A stretch of 64,000 nt of DNA from Burkholderiales bacterium. GTDB taxonomy: Bacteria > Pseudomonadota > Gammaproteobacteria > Burkholderiales > Burkholderiaceae_C. The notes below the pieces were generated by a model. The model was not told where the DNA came from, searched no databases, and saw only the letters and a program-made list of their open reading frames with translations. The stretch spans positions 6,990 to 70,989 of the forward strand of contig JADJCH010000026.1 of NCBI GenBank assembly GCA_016703325.1, read 5' to 3'. Position numbers and translations under genes: made by a program. Each line of letters begins with the position of its first letter. The first letter of the stretch is position 1. This document shows positions 16,973 through 25,961 of the stretch, piece by piece.

Positions 16973-18151
16973 ATGCCCACCAGAAGCCTTGTCACGCCAT
17001 ACTTCGAAGTACACAGTCTGCAGTTGGGACACCTGGGTCCTGGTGAGTTTGCGCGGTGGCGCGACCTGGAACTCCGGGCGCTGGAGCCGAATCCGAACCT
17101 CTCCCCCAATTTCGTCATTCCTGTCCTGAGGCATCTGGATTCCCAGGGGGACATTGTCTTGCAGGTGGTGCGAAGGCCGCTGCGTCTCGGAGGCGAGTGG
17201 ATGGCCGTGGTGCCGCTGAGGCAGGTCGCAGCCGACCGGTTCCTGCCGGTGCCCCACTACAAGGTGGAACTGTCCAAACACGCCTTTCTGAGTGGCCTGC
17301 TGGTGGACGCTTCGCAGGCTCAGTCCGTGTTGGAACTGATCTACCTGGACTGGCAAAAGCACAGCACGCCGGGTGTGGTGATGGAAACTTGCCGCAGCGA
17401 CGGGCCAACCTTCCGGCTGTTGAGGCAGCTCGCGCAGCAACAGGGGTTGTTGTGCCTGGAGGTGGATGGTTTTGACCGTGCCGGCATGGTACCGACGGAA
17501 ATGGGCGAGGCGGATTTGCAGCGCCGTTTGCCCTCCCGCGCCAAGAAGCGCCGCTCGCACCTGAAAAAGCTCTCTGCGCTCGCAGAGGTGAGCTTTCGCT
17601 GGTGGATGGGCCGCGAGATCGACGACGGGGTCATCGAGCGCTTCCTCGCCCTGGAGAACATGGGCTGGAAGGGCGAAAACGGCAGCTCCCTGCTTTCGCG
17701 CCCGAATGAAGCGGCCTTTTTTCGCGAGATGATCCGCAGCTTTGCCGCACAGGAGCAGGCCTGGTTCGTCGAGCTGTGGCTGGGGGATCGGGTGATCGCC
17801 TCCAGCAGCAACCTGCGTTCGGGCCGGGGGGCGGCAGCCTTCAAGATCGGCTACGACCCGGAGTTCTCGGCCTACGCTCCCGGCATCAACTGCGAGCTGG
17901 AGCTGATGTGCGCGGCACCCCAGCGACTGTCCGATGTGGATGACATCGACAGCGGCACCGTTGCCGGCTCCTATGTCGAGGAGCTCTGGCCGCGCCGCCA
18001 CCGGGTGGCCACCGTCATCTTTGCCACATCGGCCCTGGGTCAGGTGGTGCTGGGGGCAGCCAATGGCGTGCGCAGCATCAAGCGGGTACTGCGTGAGAGG
18101 CGCACTGCGCAGCCAACTGCCGTGACAGTGCAGGAGACAGCACCAGCCTGA
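16973..18151 (+). CDS. GNAT-family acyltransferase, CelD/BcsL-like (second copy)
   Basis: 392 residues, same family and layout as the gene at 15641 but clearly diverged. It has the basic RLPSRAKKRRSHLKKLSAL helix and the core AWFVELWLGDRVIASSSNLRSG. The ending FNIGYD-like FKIGYDPEFSAYAPGINCE matches the acyl-CoA-dependent transferase fold. It probably acts with its neighbours on a surface or capsular sugar. It faces suhB across a short convergent gap. Confidence 0.78.
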   Translation: MPTRSLVTPYFEVHSLQLGHLGPGEFARWRDLELRALEPNPNLSPNFVIPVLRHLDSQGDIVLQVVRRPLRLGGEWMAVVPLRQVAADRFLPVPHYKVELSKHAFLSGLLVDASQAQSVLELIYLDWQKHSTPGVVMETCRSDGPTFRLLRQLAQQQGLLCLEVDGFDRAGMVPTEMGEADLQRRLPSRAKKRRSHLKKLSALAEVSFRWWMGREIDDGVIERFLALENMGWKGENGSSLLSRPNEAAFFREMIRSFAAQEQAWFVELWLGDRVIASSSNLRSGRGAAAFKIGYDPEFSAYAPGINCELELMCAAPQRLSDVDDIDSGTVAGSYVEELWPRRHRVATVIFATSALGQVVLGAANGVRSIKRVLRERRTAQPTAVTVQETAPA

Positions 18152-18209
18152 CGGCGCGGCCCCGCGTTGACGGCCGCCGCGCCCGCGGGTCCACTTGGCT
18201 TCCTGCCGT

Positions 18210-18238
18210 CTCGCCAGGACAGGCCTCGCCAGGACAGG
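18210..18238. repeat. tandem 14-bp repeat between convergent genes
   Basis: CTCGCCAGGACAGG occurs twice, at 18210-18223 and 18225-18238, in the 104-bp gap between the second GNAT gene and suhB. The same gap carries an imperfect GC-rich inverted repeat that may act as a two-way terminator, but no T-run is visible. Confidence 0.7.
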
Positions 18239-18255
18239 TGGGCGGCGAAGTCGGT

Positions 18256-19764
18256 TCAGCGACGCGGACCGCCACCGCCCTTGCCGGAGGGTCGGCCGGA
18301 GCCGAACCCGCTCGTGCGTCCACCGGCAGATTTCCCGGCCGGTTTGCCGCCTGGTCGCGCGCCGGCGGGCCCATCGCGATCGGCGCGACGCTCCGGCGGA
18401 CGATCGAAGCTGCGACGCTCCCCGTCACCACCGGCCCGGAAGGGACCACGAGCGTCCGGGCGGCCGCCCTCCGGCCTGGGGCGGCGCTCGGAGCGGTCCC
18501 CACGGTCTCCGCGCGCGCTGGCGTCAGAGCTCTGGGCTGCCGGGGCGTCCGACACCGGCAGGTCCGCCTTGCGGATGCGCACCGTCTTGCGCTGCACCAC
18601 GACCGCAGGTGCGGCCTCCTCTGTGGCGGGCGTCGGGTCAAAGGCTGCGGCCAGTGCCTGTGCTGGCGTCATCGGAATGTCGCGCAGTGGCGCAGGCTCG
18701 GCAAACGCAATGTCCCCTGATGAGTCAACCGACGGTGCGATCGGCGCGGCACTGGCCTGTGCTTCGGCCTCGTTGCGGGTGATGCGGCGGAGGGGCTTCT
18801 TGGCCGTTGCGGCGGGCTCCTGCGGGGCCTCGGCTGCTGACTGGGCCTTTTTCCGGGCAGCTTTTTCGGAAGTCTCTGCTGCCGCATTGGCCGCTGCCAG
18901 GGCCCCCACCGGCGTGCTGCTGGCAGTACTGGCCGTGCCGGCATCGTCCGGGGTGATGACCCGGCTGTAACCGTTCAGCATCTGCACCAGCTGCGCAAAG
19001 ATCTTGGGATTGCCGGCGATCACTTCGCGCTGGTTCAGGAAGTCGCCTTCACCGGTGAAGTTGCCGATCAGTCCGCCGGCTTCGGCAACGATCAGAGAGC
19101 CCGCGGCGATGTCCCAGGGCGCCAGGCCGGTCTCGAAGAAGCCGTCGTACCAGCCTGCCGCCACATAACAAAGGTCCAGCGACGCGGCTCCCGGGCGGCG
19201 CAGCCCGGCACAGGCCTGCATCACGTCCTCGAACATCTTCATGTAGCGTTTGAAGTTGTCGCCGCGTCGGAAGGGGAAGCCGGTGCCGATCAGCGCGTCG
19301 AGCATGCGGGTGCGTTTGGACACGCGCAGGCGCCGATCGTTCAGGAAGGCGCCGCGGCCCTTGGTGGCGTAGAACAGGTCGTTGTGCGCCGGGTCGAACA
19401 CCACCGCCTGCTCAATGCGGCCCTTGTAGGACTGCGCGATCGACACGGCGTACTGCGGCAGGCCGTGGATGAAGTTGGTGGTGCCGTCCAGCGGATCGAT
19501 GATCCAGACGTAGTCGCTGTCCGGATGACCATGTTCCCGGCCGGACTCCTCGGCCAGGATGCCGTGGTCCGGGTAGGCCTGGAGGATCGTCTCGATGATG
19601 GCCAGTTCAGCCGCCCGGTCCACTTCGGTCACGAAGTCGTTGCTGCCCTTGCTGGTGACCGTGAGCCGGTCCACGTCCATGCTGGCGCGGCTGATGAGGG
19701 TTCCCGCTGCGCGTGCCGCCTTGACGGCGATGTTGAGCATGGGGTGCAGGTTGGTTTGCGACAT
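18256..19764 (-). CDS. suhB: inositol monophosphatase SuhB with long disordered C-terminal tail
   Basis: Residues about 1-265 are a complete inositol monophosphatase-family domain with the metal-binding motifs EESG, IDPLDGTTNF and the late GLAPWDIAAGSLIVAEAGG. SuhB also acts in Nus-dependent rRNA antitermination in E. coli. The protein is 502 residues, against about 267 normally. The extra ~235 residues are Ala/Pro/Thr-rich, followed by a strongly basic Arg/Gly/Asp tail (many RGDRGDR, RPEGGRP, RGPFRAGG stretches), like RNA-binding tails of helicases. Start at ATG 19764 (MSQTNLHPMLNIAV). It is divergent from trmJ. The tail could support RNA binding; that is inference. Confidence 0.93.
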   Translation of the reverse strand: MSQTNLHPMLNIAVKAARAAGTLISRASMDVDRLTVTSKGSNDFVTEVDRAAELAIIETILQAYPDHGILAEESGREHGHPDSDYVWIIDPLDGTTNFIHGLPQYAVSIAQSYKGRIEQAVVFDPAHNDLFYATKGRGAFLNDRRLRVSKRTRMLDALIGTGFPFRRGDNFKRYMKMFEDVMQACAGLRRPGAASLDLCYVAAGWYDGFFETGLAPWDIAAGSLIVAEAGGLIGNFTGEGDFLNQREVIAGNPKIFAQLVQMLNGYSRVITPDDAGTASTASSTPVGALAAANAAAETSEKAARKKAQSAAEAPQEPAATAKKPLRRITRNEAEAQASAAPIAPSVDSSGDIAFAEPAPLRDIPMTPAQALAAAFDPTPATEEAAPAVVVQRKTVRIRKADLPVSDAPAAQSSDASARGDRGDRSERRPRPEGGRPDARGPFRAGGDGERRSFDRPPERRADRDGPAGARPGGKPAGKSAGGRTSGFGSGRPSGKGGGGPRR

Positions 19765-19926
19765 GGCGGTGTTTCGGTCCTCGGATGGATCGGGCGCGAC
19801 AGGATGCGAGGGGGCGGATCGGCAGGGGACCCGCGAGGCGGCTGGCAGTGGAAAAGAGCGCAGGTGACGCCGCGCAGGCGGCAACACCTATGATGTGGCG
19901 ATTCTAGCCTCCACCCTCACAGATTC

Positions 19927-20661
19927 GTGTCCGAGCCTGTCACCTGCGCGCGCTTCATCCTCTTGCACACCAGCCACCCGGGCAATGTCGGGGCGGCAGC
20001 GCGGGCGATGAAGGTGATGGGTTTTTCCGAGCTGGTGCTGGTGCGGCCGAGATTCGCCGACGTGCTCAGCCGGGAGGAGACGGTGGCCATGGCCAGCGGT
20101 GCGGCCGACATCCTGGTGCGCGCGCGCATTGTCGATACACTGGATCAGGCACTGCTCGGGGTTCATCATGCCTGCGCGACGGCCATGACCCCGCGCGACT
20201 TCGGCCCGCCCACGCTGGCGCCGCGGCCGTGTTTCGAAACACTCGTGTCGCGTGCTGTGTCGCAGGGGCTGAAGGTGGCCTTCGTGTTCGGCAGCGAGCG
20301 CTTCGGGATGTCCAACGAGGAAGTCTGGCGTTGCCACACCTGCCTGTCGATTCCCACGCAGGCCGGCTATGGTTCGCTCAACCTGGCCCAGGCGGTGCAG
20401 TTGATTGCCTATGAGTGGCGCCAGGCCCTGGGCAGCTACCCGGTGGAGCCCCGCACCCGCGCGCCGCGGCCGGCCACCGCCGACCAGGTGCAAGGTGCGC
20501 TTGCGCACTGGGAGCAGGCCTTGGTGCACCTCGGCTTCCTCGACCCTGCGGCGCCCAGAAAGCTGATGCCGCGTCTGCAGTACTTGATCCAGCGTGCGGC
20601 GCTGGCCGAGGAGGAGATCCACATCCTGCGGGGCATTGCGCGGGAGATTCTCAAACGCTGA
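19927..20661 (+). CDS. trmJ: tRNA (cytidine/uridine-2'-O-)-methyltransferase TrmJ
   Basis: 244-residue SPOUT methyltransferase that 2'-O-methylates tRNA position 32. Family signatures: LLHTSHPGNVGAAARAMKVMGF, VFGSERFGMSNEEVWRCH and the knot region IPTQAGYGSLNLAQAVQLIAYE. It starts with GTG at 19927; the N terminus MSEPVTCARFILL fits the family. It diverges from suhB and is followed after about 200 bp by cysE, a common order in Burkholderiales. Confidence 0.95.
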   Translation: MSEPVTCARFILLHTSHPGNVGAAARAMKVMGFSELVLVRPRFADVLSREETVAMASGAADILVRARIVDTLDQALLGVHHACATAMTPRDFGPPTLAPRPCFETLVSRAVSQGLKVAFVFGSERFGMSNEEVWRCHTCLSIPTQAGYGSLNLAQAVQLIAYEWRQALGSYPVEPRTRAPRPATADQVQGALAHWEQALVHLGFLDPAAPRKLMPRLQYLIQRAALAEEEIHILRGIAREILKR

Positions 20662-20859
20662 GCCTGCCGCGGTGCCGCCGGCTCGCTGTGGGTCGCCTGC
20701 CACGTTGGCGCTGGCACAGGCTGCCACGGATTCACGCTCCCCATTCCCGGGAGGGGCGCTGCCCTGGACCCGGGCCGGCAGGAATCGATCGCACCACCTA
20801 CACTCTGTGTCATGCCGCGGCGCAGCAGGCGCCCGTTCCCCATTGCACCTGGTTCGAAC

Positions 20860-21639
20860 ATGTTGGCTCATTTGCGTGAAGACATCACCTGCATCCTGGA
20901 GCGCGACCCCGCGGCGCGCTCTCGTTTCGAGGTGCTGACCTGCTACCCCGGATTGCATGCATTGATCATTCATCGGCTCGCGCATGCCTGCTGGCGGCGG
21001 GGCTGGCGCTGGCTGGGCCGTTTTCTGTCTCACCTGGGCCGGTGGCTCACCGGCATCGAGATCCATCCTGGCGCCACCTTCGGCCGCCGGGTGTTCATCG
21101 ACCACGGCATGGGCATCGTGATCGGCGAGATGGCCGAGGTGGGCGACGACTGCACCATCTACCAGGGTGTGACGTTGGGCGGCACCTCGCTGATCAAGGG
21201 GGCCAAGCGCCACCCGACGCTGGAGGCGGGTGTGATCGTGGGTGCGAACGCCTGCGTGCTGGGAGGCTTCACTGTAGGAGCGGGTGCACGCATCGGCTCC
21301 GGTGCGGTGGTCACCAAGCCGGTGCCCGCCGGAGCCACCGCGGTGGGCAACCCGGCGCGCATCATCGCGGCCGAAGAGGACGCCAAGCGCGAAACGGCCG
21401 CTGCACGCATGGGCTTTTCGGCCTACGGCGTGACCCAGGGCGACGATCCGGTGGCGCAGGCGATGAAGGGCCTGATCGACAGCGCTTCGGGGCAGGAGCA
21501 CCAGATCGCCCTGCTGTGGCAGGCCATCGAGAAGCTCTCCCACCAGGCCCGGGAACTGCCGGCCGAGGCCTGTGTGCCGCAGGATGCGCACACGACGGAA
21601 CAGTTCGACGCGGAGCGGCTCAATCGGTTGGTGCGTTGA
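20860..21639 (+). CDS. cysE: serine O-acetyltransferase
   Basis: Makes O-acetylserine, the precursor for cysteine synthesis. 259 residues from MLAHLREDITCILERDPAAR, with the left-handed beta-helix hexapeptide repeats (GIEIHPGATFGRRVFIDHGMGIVIGE, GAKRHPTLEAGVIVGANACVLGG) and the SAT active-site His in IDHG and KRHP. The frame is open further upstream, but ATG 20860 matches the short EpsC-type family start. The C-terminal extension beyond the helix is about 80 residues. Confidence 0.94.
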   Translation: MLAHLREDITCILERDPAARSRFEVLTCYPGLHALIIHRLAHACWRRGWRWLGRFLSHLGRWLTGIEIHPGATFGRRVFIDHGMGIVIGEMAEVGDDCTIYQGVTLGGTSLIKGAKRHPTLEAGVIVGANACVLGGFTVGAGARIGSGAVVTKPVPAGATAVGNPARIIAAEEDAKRETAAARMGFSAYGVTQGDDPVAQAMKGLIDSASGQEHQIALLWQAIEKLSHQARELPAEACVPQDAHTTEQFDAERLNRLVR

Positions 21640-21713
21640 CAGACAATAGAGGAGCGGTGTTCCAGGGCTGAAGAGACGGTGGCCTCTGCAATGCCCGGAG
21701 GAGCACCTTGCGG

Positions 21714-23057
21714 ATGATCGAGACCGACCGTTGGCCGCTGACACGGCTGTTCGAGCAGATGCACGATGCCGTGTATCTGCTCGATCCCCTCTCCTCCAAC
21801 GTCCTGTGGACCAACCGTGCGGGTTGGGAGATGCTGGGCCTGGGTGCAGACGAGGTACTGGACCATTCGGTCCTGTCGCTGCAGAAGGATGTGGTCGGCC
21901 TGCCGCAGTGGGCCGAGATCGCCCAGGTGATCCGCAGCCAGTCACCGTACGTGTTTGTCGGCAGGCACCGCCACCGCGACGGCCATGAGGTGCCGGTGGA
22001 AGTGCAGACGACCTGCTTCGTCCACGACGGGCAGGAGCTCTTCCTCTCGGTAGCGCGCGATGTGACCCGACGGCTGGCACTGGAGCACGAGCTGCATGCG
22101 CGCGAGCGGCAGCTCTGGTTTGCCCTCAACGAAGCCGCTGACGGGCTGTGGGACTGGGACATGCGCGACGACAGTGTTTTCTTCAGCCCCCAGCTGGAGC
22201 GCATGCTCGGCTACGGGCCGCAGGAGATGCGACCCACCCTTCAGACCTGGGAGGCCAACCTGCACCCCGAAGATGCACCGCGCGTGCGGCAGCTGCTGCT
22301 CGAGCACTTGGAGGGACTGCGTGTGCGTTATGAGGCCGAGTACCGGTTGCGCAACCGCAATGGGCACTACCTCTGGGTGCATGACCATGGTCGGGTGTGC
22401 GACCGCGATGCGAAGGGGTGTCCGACGCGGGTGGTCGGCATGGTGCAGGACATCACCGATCGCAAGCACCTGCAGCTGTCGCTGGAATTGCAGGCCTCCA
22501 ATGATGGCCTGACCGGGCTGCCCAACCGCCGCCGCGGTGAGGCCGAGCTGACCGAGGAACTGGACCGCTGCCTGCGAAACGGAGCGTCCCTCGGGCTGTG
22601 CCTGATCGACCTGGACCATTTCAAACGCATCAACGATGTCCATGGCCACCTCCAGGGCGACGAGGTGCTCAAGGAGGTGTCCGGTCTGCTGGAGGCAGCG
22701 TTGCGCCGCGGCGACCTGGCGTTTCGCTGGGGGGGTGAGGAGTTCGTGCTGGTCTGTCCCGGCGCCGATGCGACCGGCGTGCTGTCGGTGGCCCGACGCC
22801 TGCAGGAGTTGCTGGCGGAGCATCCCTGGGCCCAAAGGCTGGGGCTGGAGCGCCTGACGGCCAGCATCGGCACGGCGGTCGCGCCGGTGCACGGGGCCGA
22901 CCTGCGCAAACTGCTGGCCAGCGCCGATGCGGCCCTCTATCGGGCCAAGGCCAACGGTCGCGATCGCATCGAGATGGCCGGCGCCGAGGGTCTGGACTCC
23001 GGGCTCGGCGTCAGCTCCGCGCAGGCCGGGCGGCCGACTTGGGTCGGAAGGCCTTGA
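21714..23057 (+). CDS. PAS-PAS-GGDEF diguanylate cyclase
   Basis: 447-residue cytosolic signalling protein that should make cyclic di-GMP. Two PAS domains (about 15-125 and 130-255, the second a PAS_3 type with WDWDMRDDSVFFSPQLERMLGY and a PAC segment) precede a GGDEF domain with the intact active site RWGGEEF and the DLDHFKRINDVHGH metal site. The ATG at 21714 is preferred, about 10 bases after GGAGGAG; a TTG at 21708 is possible. The 3' end overlaps convergent mog by 47 bp. Confidence 0.92.
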   Translation: MIETDRWPLTRLFEQMHDAVYLLDPLSSNVLWTNRAGWEMLGLGADEVLDHSVLSLQKDVVGLPQWAEIAQVIRSQSPYVFVGRHRHRDGHEVPVEVQTTCFVHDGQELFLSVARDVTRRLALEHELHARERQLWFALNEAADGLWDWDMRDDSVFFSPQLERMLGYGPQEMRPTLQTWEANLHPEDAPRVRQLLLEHLEGLRVRYEAEYRLRNRNGHYLWVHDHGRVCDRDAKGCPTRVVGMVQDITDRKHLQLSLELQASNDGLTGLPNRRRGEAELTEELDRCLRNGASLGLCLIDLDHFKRINDVHGHLQGDEVLKEVSGLLEAALRRGDLAFRWGGEEFVLVCPGADATGVLSVARRLQELLAEHPWAQRLGLERLTASIGTAVAPVHGADLRKLLASADAALYRAKANGRDRIEMAGAEGLDSGLGVSSAQAGRPTWVGRP

Positions 23058-23622
23058 TCACCTCATTGCGTGTCTCGAGGTAGGGCCCGCCGATCAGGTC
23101 GATGCAGTAGGGCACCGCGGCGAAGATGCCCGGTGCCGCTGGCGTGGCCTGCGGCAGGCCTTCGAGCGTCTCGGCGATCGACTTGGGCTGGCCGGGCAGG
23201 TTGATGATCAGGCTGTCGCCGCGGATCACCGCCACCTGGCGGCTCAGGATCGCGGTGGGCACGAAGCGCAGGCTGATCTGGCGCATCTGCTCGCCAAAGC
23301 CCGGCATCTCCTTGTCCGCCACCGCCAGCGTGGCTTCGGGGGTGACGTCGCGCCTGGCCGGGCCGGTGCCGCCGGTGGTCAGCACCAGCGGGCAGCGCTC
23401 CACGTCCACCAGCTCGCGCAGCGCAGCGCTGATGCCGGCCTGCTCGTCCGGGATCAGCCGGGTGACGAACTCGATCGGGTTCCACAGCGCGCGCTCCAGC
23501 CACTCGCGCAGCGCGGGCAGGCCCTTGTCCTCGTAGACGCCGCTGCTGGCGCGGTCGCTGACCGAGACCAGGCCAATGCGGATGGGCTCGGGAGGGGGCA
23601 GGGCGGTGGTCGAGTCACTCAT
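23011..23622 (-). CDS. mog: molybdopterin adenylyltransferase
   Basis: Adenylylates molybdopterin during molybdenum cofactor synthesis. 203 residues with IRIGLVSVSDRASSGVYEDKG, TTGGTGPARRDVTPEA and the LPGQPKSIAETL segment of the MogA/MoaB fold. Start at ATG 23622, which overlaps the yjgA stop by eight bases; a longer start at 23649 is less likely. No molybdoenzyme structural gene is in the window. Confidence 0.94.
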   Translation of the reverse strand: MSDSTTALPPPEPIRIGLVSVSDRASSGVYEDKGLPALREWLERALWNPIEFVTRLIPDEQAGISAALRELVDVERCPLVLTTGGTGPARRDVTPEATLAVADKEMPGFGEQMRQISLRFVPTAILSRQVAVIRGDSLIINLPGQPKSIAETLEGLPQATPAAPGIFAAVPYCIDLIGGPYLETRNEVIKAFRPKSAARPARS

Positions 23623-24241
23623 CGTCGGGGGCTCCGTTGGAATCGTCATGATCTTTCGCCGCCGCGGCTTCGCCGGCCAGGCCCGCTTTGACGAGCTGGA
23701 ACAACTCGCGCCAGGCGCGGCTCTTGCGCGGCTCGCTGCCTGCGGCAGCGGCCTCGGACTCGGCGCGGTCCTTGCGGGCGGAGCGGATCAGGCTGCGCAG
23801 CGTCTGGGCGTCGGTCTCGGGGTGCTCGCGCAGCCAGACGGTCAGCGCGTTGTCGTCGCTCACCAGCCGCACGCGCCATTGTTCGGCCTGATGCAAGGCC
23901 AGGGTTTCCCGGGCGGAGGGCAGGCGGAAGGACGCCACCGCCTCGCGCAGCGGCTCGGGGTCGACATGACGCATCAGCTTGCCGATGTACTGCAGGTGGC
24001 GGCGCCGACCTTCGTGCGAGCGCACACGGCGCAGTTCGTCGATGGCGTCGCGCAGCGTATCGGACAGGTCCAGTTGGGCCAGCCGGTTGGCAGGCAGCTC
24101 CATCAGCGCCTCGCCCAGTTCCTGCAGGTCGTGCGAGGCCTGTTTGCGCCGGGTCTTGCTGGGTTTGCCGGGGTCGAGGAACGGCGCGTCATCGTCGTCC
24201 GTGTCGCTGTTTTCGGGAGGGAGGGAAGTGCGGGATCTCAT
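23615..24241 (-). CDS. yjgA: ribosome-associated protein YjgA (DUF615)
   Basis: 208 residues, acidic N terminus, then the helical DUF615 domain with KPSKTRRKQASHDLQELGEALMEL and RRRHLQYIGKLMRHVDPEPLREAV. The family associates with late 50S ribosomal particles. The divergent arrangement with pmbA, separated here by 144 bp, is conserved across many beta- and gammaproteobacteria. It is translationally linked to mog downstream. Confidence 0.93.
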   Translation of the reverse strand: MRSRTSLPPENSDTDDDDAPFLDPGKPSKTRRKQASHDLQELGEALMELPANRLAQLDLSDTLRDAIDELRRVRSHEGRRRHLQYIGKLMRHVDPEPLREAVASFRLPSARETLALHQAEQWRVRLVSDDNALTVWLREHPETDAQTLRSLIRSARKDRAESEAAAAGSEPRKSRAWRELFQLVKAGLAGEAAAAKDHDDSNGAPDDE

Positions 24242-24385
24242 GGGTTTCGGCGTTCGCGGCGCAGGGAAGTCCGCGGCCGGCCGGTCGAAAAGGCGGCAGC
24301 TATCATACGAGCGAGACCTGCCGGGGTCCGTGGCGTCCGTGGCACTCACCCTTCCATTCCTGCTCCACCTCTTCGCTCACCCTCC

Positions 24386-25765
24386 ATGAACACACCCGAT
24401 TCGACCGCCACGCGCGGCTTCGCCTACAGCCGCGCGCAGTTCGCCGAACTGGTCGAGGACGTGCTGCAGCAGGCCCGCCAGCTCGGTGCCAGCGAGGCCG
24501 GGGTGGAGGTGTCGGAGGGCAGCGGCCTGTCGGTGTCGGTGCGCAAGGGAGCGATCGAGAACGTCGAGCGCAACCGCGACAAGTCGATCGGCGTGACGGT
24601 CTACCTCGGCCAGCGCCGCGGCAACGCCAGCACCTCGGACTTTTCGCCCGCGGCACTGCGCCAGACGGTGCAGGCCGCCTACGACATCGCCCGCTTCACT
24701 GCCGAGGACAACGCCGCCGGCCTGCCCGAGCCGGCCGACCTGGCGCTGGGCGCGGTGTCCGGCCTGGACCTGGACCTCTTCCATCCCTGGGACATCGACG
24801 CCGAACGTGCCGCCGAGATTGCGTTGCGTTGCGAGGCAGCGGCGCTGGCCACCGACCGGCGCATCACCAACTCCGAGGGGGCCGGCGTTTCGGCGCAGCA
24901 GTCGCACTTCTACGCCGGCAACAGCCGGGGTTTTCGCGGCGGTTACGCCAGCTCCCGCCATTCTTTGTCGGTGGCGCCGATCGCCGGACGCGGGCGCGAC
25001 ATGCAACGCGATGCCTGGTACAGCTCGATGCGCGATGCCAACGAACTGGCCGCGCCCGAGGCCGTGGGCCGCTACGCCGCCGAGCGTGCGCTGGCGCGCC
25101 TGAAGCCGCGTCGCCTGCCCACCGGCGAGCTGCCGGTGCTGTTCGAGAACACCGTGGCCGCCGGGCTGATCGGCTCCTACGTGCAGGCCACCAGCGGCGG
25201 CTCGCTCTACCGCAAGACCACCTTCCTGTCCGACAGCCTGGGCCAGCGCACCTTTGCCGACCACATCGACCTGCGCGAGGACCCGCACGTCCGCAAGGGC
25301 AAGGGCAGCGCGCCCTTCGACGACGAGGGCGTGCGCACCCGCGCGCGCAGCGTGGTCGAGGCGGGGGTGACGCAGGGCTACTTCCTGTCGAGCTACTCGG
25401 CACGCAAGCTGGGCATGCGCACCACCGGCCACGCGGGCGGTTCGCAGAACCTCACGCTGACCAGCCGGCTGACCGACCCGGGGGACGACCTCGACGCGAT
25501 GCTGAAGAAGCTGCACCGCGGCCTGTTCGTGGTCGAGCTGATGGGCCAGGGCGTCAATGGCGTCACCGGCGACTACTCGCGCGGCGCGGCCGGCTACTGG
25601 GTCGAGGACGGCCAGATCGCCTACCCGGTCGACGAGATCACCATCGCCGGCAACCTGCGCGAGATGTTCCAGCGCATCGTCGCGGTGGGGGCCGACCGCT
25701 ACACCGTCGGCAGCAAGACGCTGGGCTCGGTGCTGATCGAGTCGATGATGGTGGCCGGTCAGTGA
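24386..25765 (+). CDS. pmbA: metalloprotease-related protein PmbA/TldE
   Basis: 459-residue TldE/PmbA subunit of the TldD-TldE protease that matures microcin-type peptides and degrades CcdA. The N-terminal GASEAGVEVSEGSGLSVSVRKGAIENVERNRDKSIGVTVY, ITNSEGAGVS and the C-terminal NLREMFQRIVAVG are characteristic; as expected it lacks the HExxxH zinc motif found in TldD. Start at ATG 24386 (MNTPDST). TldD is not in this window. Confidence 0.95.
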   Translation: MNTPDSTATRGFAYSRAQFAELVEDVLQQARQLGASEAGVEVSEGSGLSVSVRKGAIENVERNRDKSIGVTVYLGQRRGNASTSDFSPAALRQTVQAAYDIARFTAEDNAAGLPEPADLALGAVSGLDLDLFHPWDIDAERAAEIALRCEAAALATDRRITNSEGAGVSAQQSHFYAGNSRGFRGGYASSRHSLSVAPIAGRGRDMQRDAWYSSMRDANELAAPEAVGRYAAERALARLKPRRLPTGELPVLFENTVAAGLIGSYVQATSGGSLYRKTTFLSDSLGQRTFADHIDLREDPHVRKGKGSAPFDDEGVRTRARSVVEAGVTQGYFLSSYSARKLGMRTTGHAGGSQNLTLTSRLTDPGDDLDAMLKKLHRGLFVVELMGQGVNGVTGDYSRGAAGYWVEDGQIAYPVDEITIAGNLREMFQRIVAVGADRYTVGSKTLGSVLIESMMVAGQ

Positions 25766-25961
25766 ACTGCGTCACGCAGGCCTCGGTGTGACGGTTTGCG
25801 CAGGTGGCCGCGGGCCGTCGCTACGCAACTTTGCGCAGGGGAAAGCCCCTGCGTGCCGGGCGGACCGGCATCCCTAGAATTCCCGGGCGATGCGAACCGG
25901 GGTGTTGCCCCGAGTCGCCGGGTTTCTTCCTTCACCACAGGTCCACTGAGGAGTTCATTGC

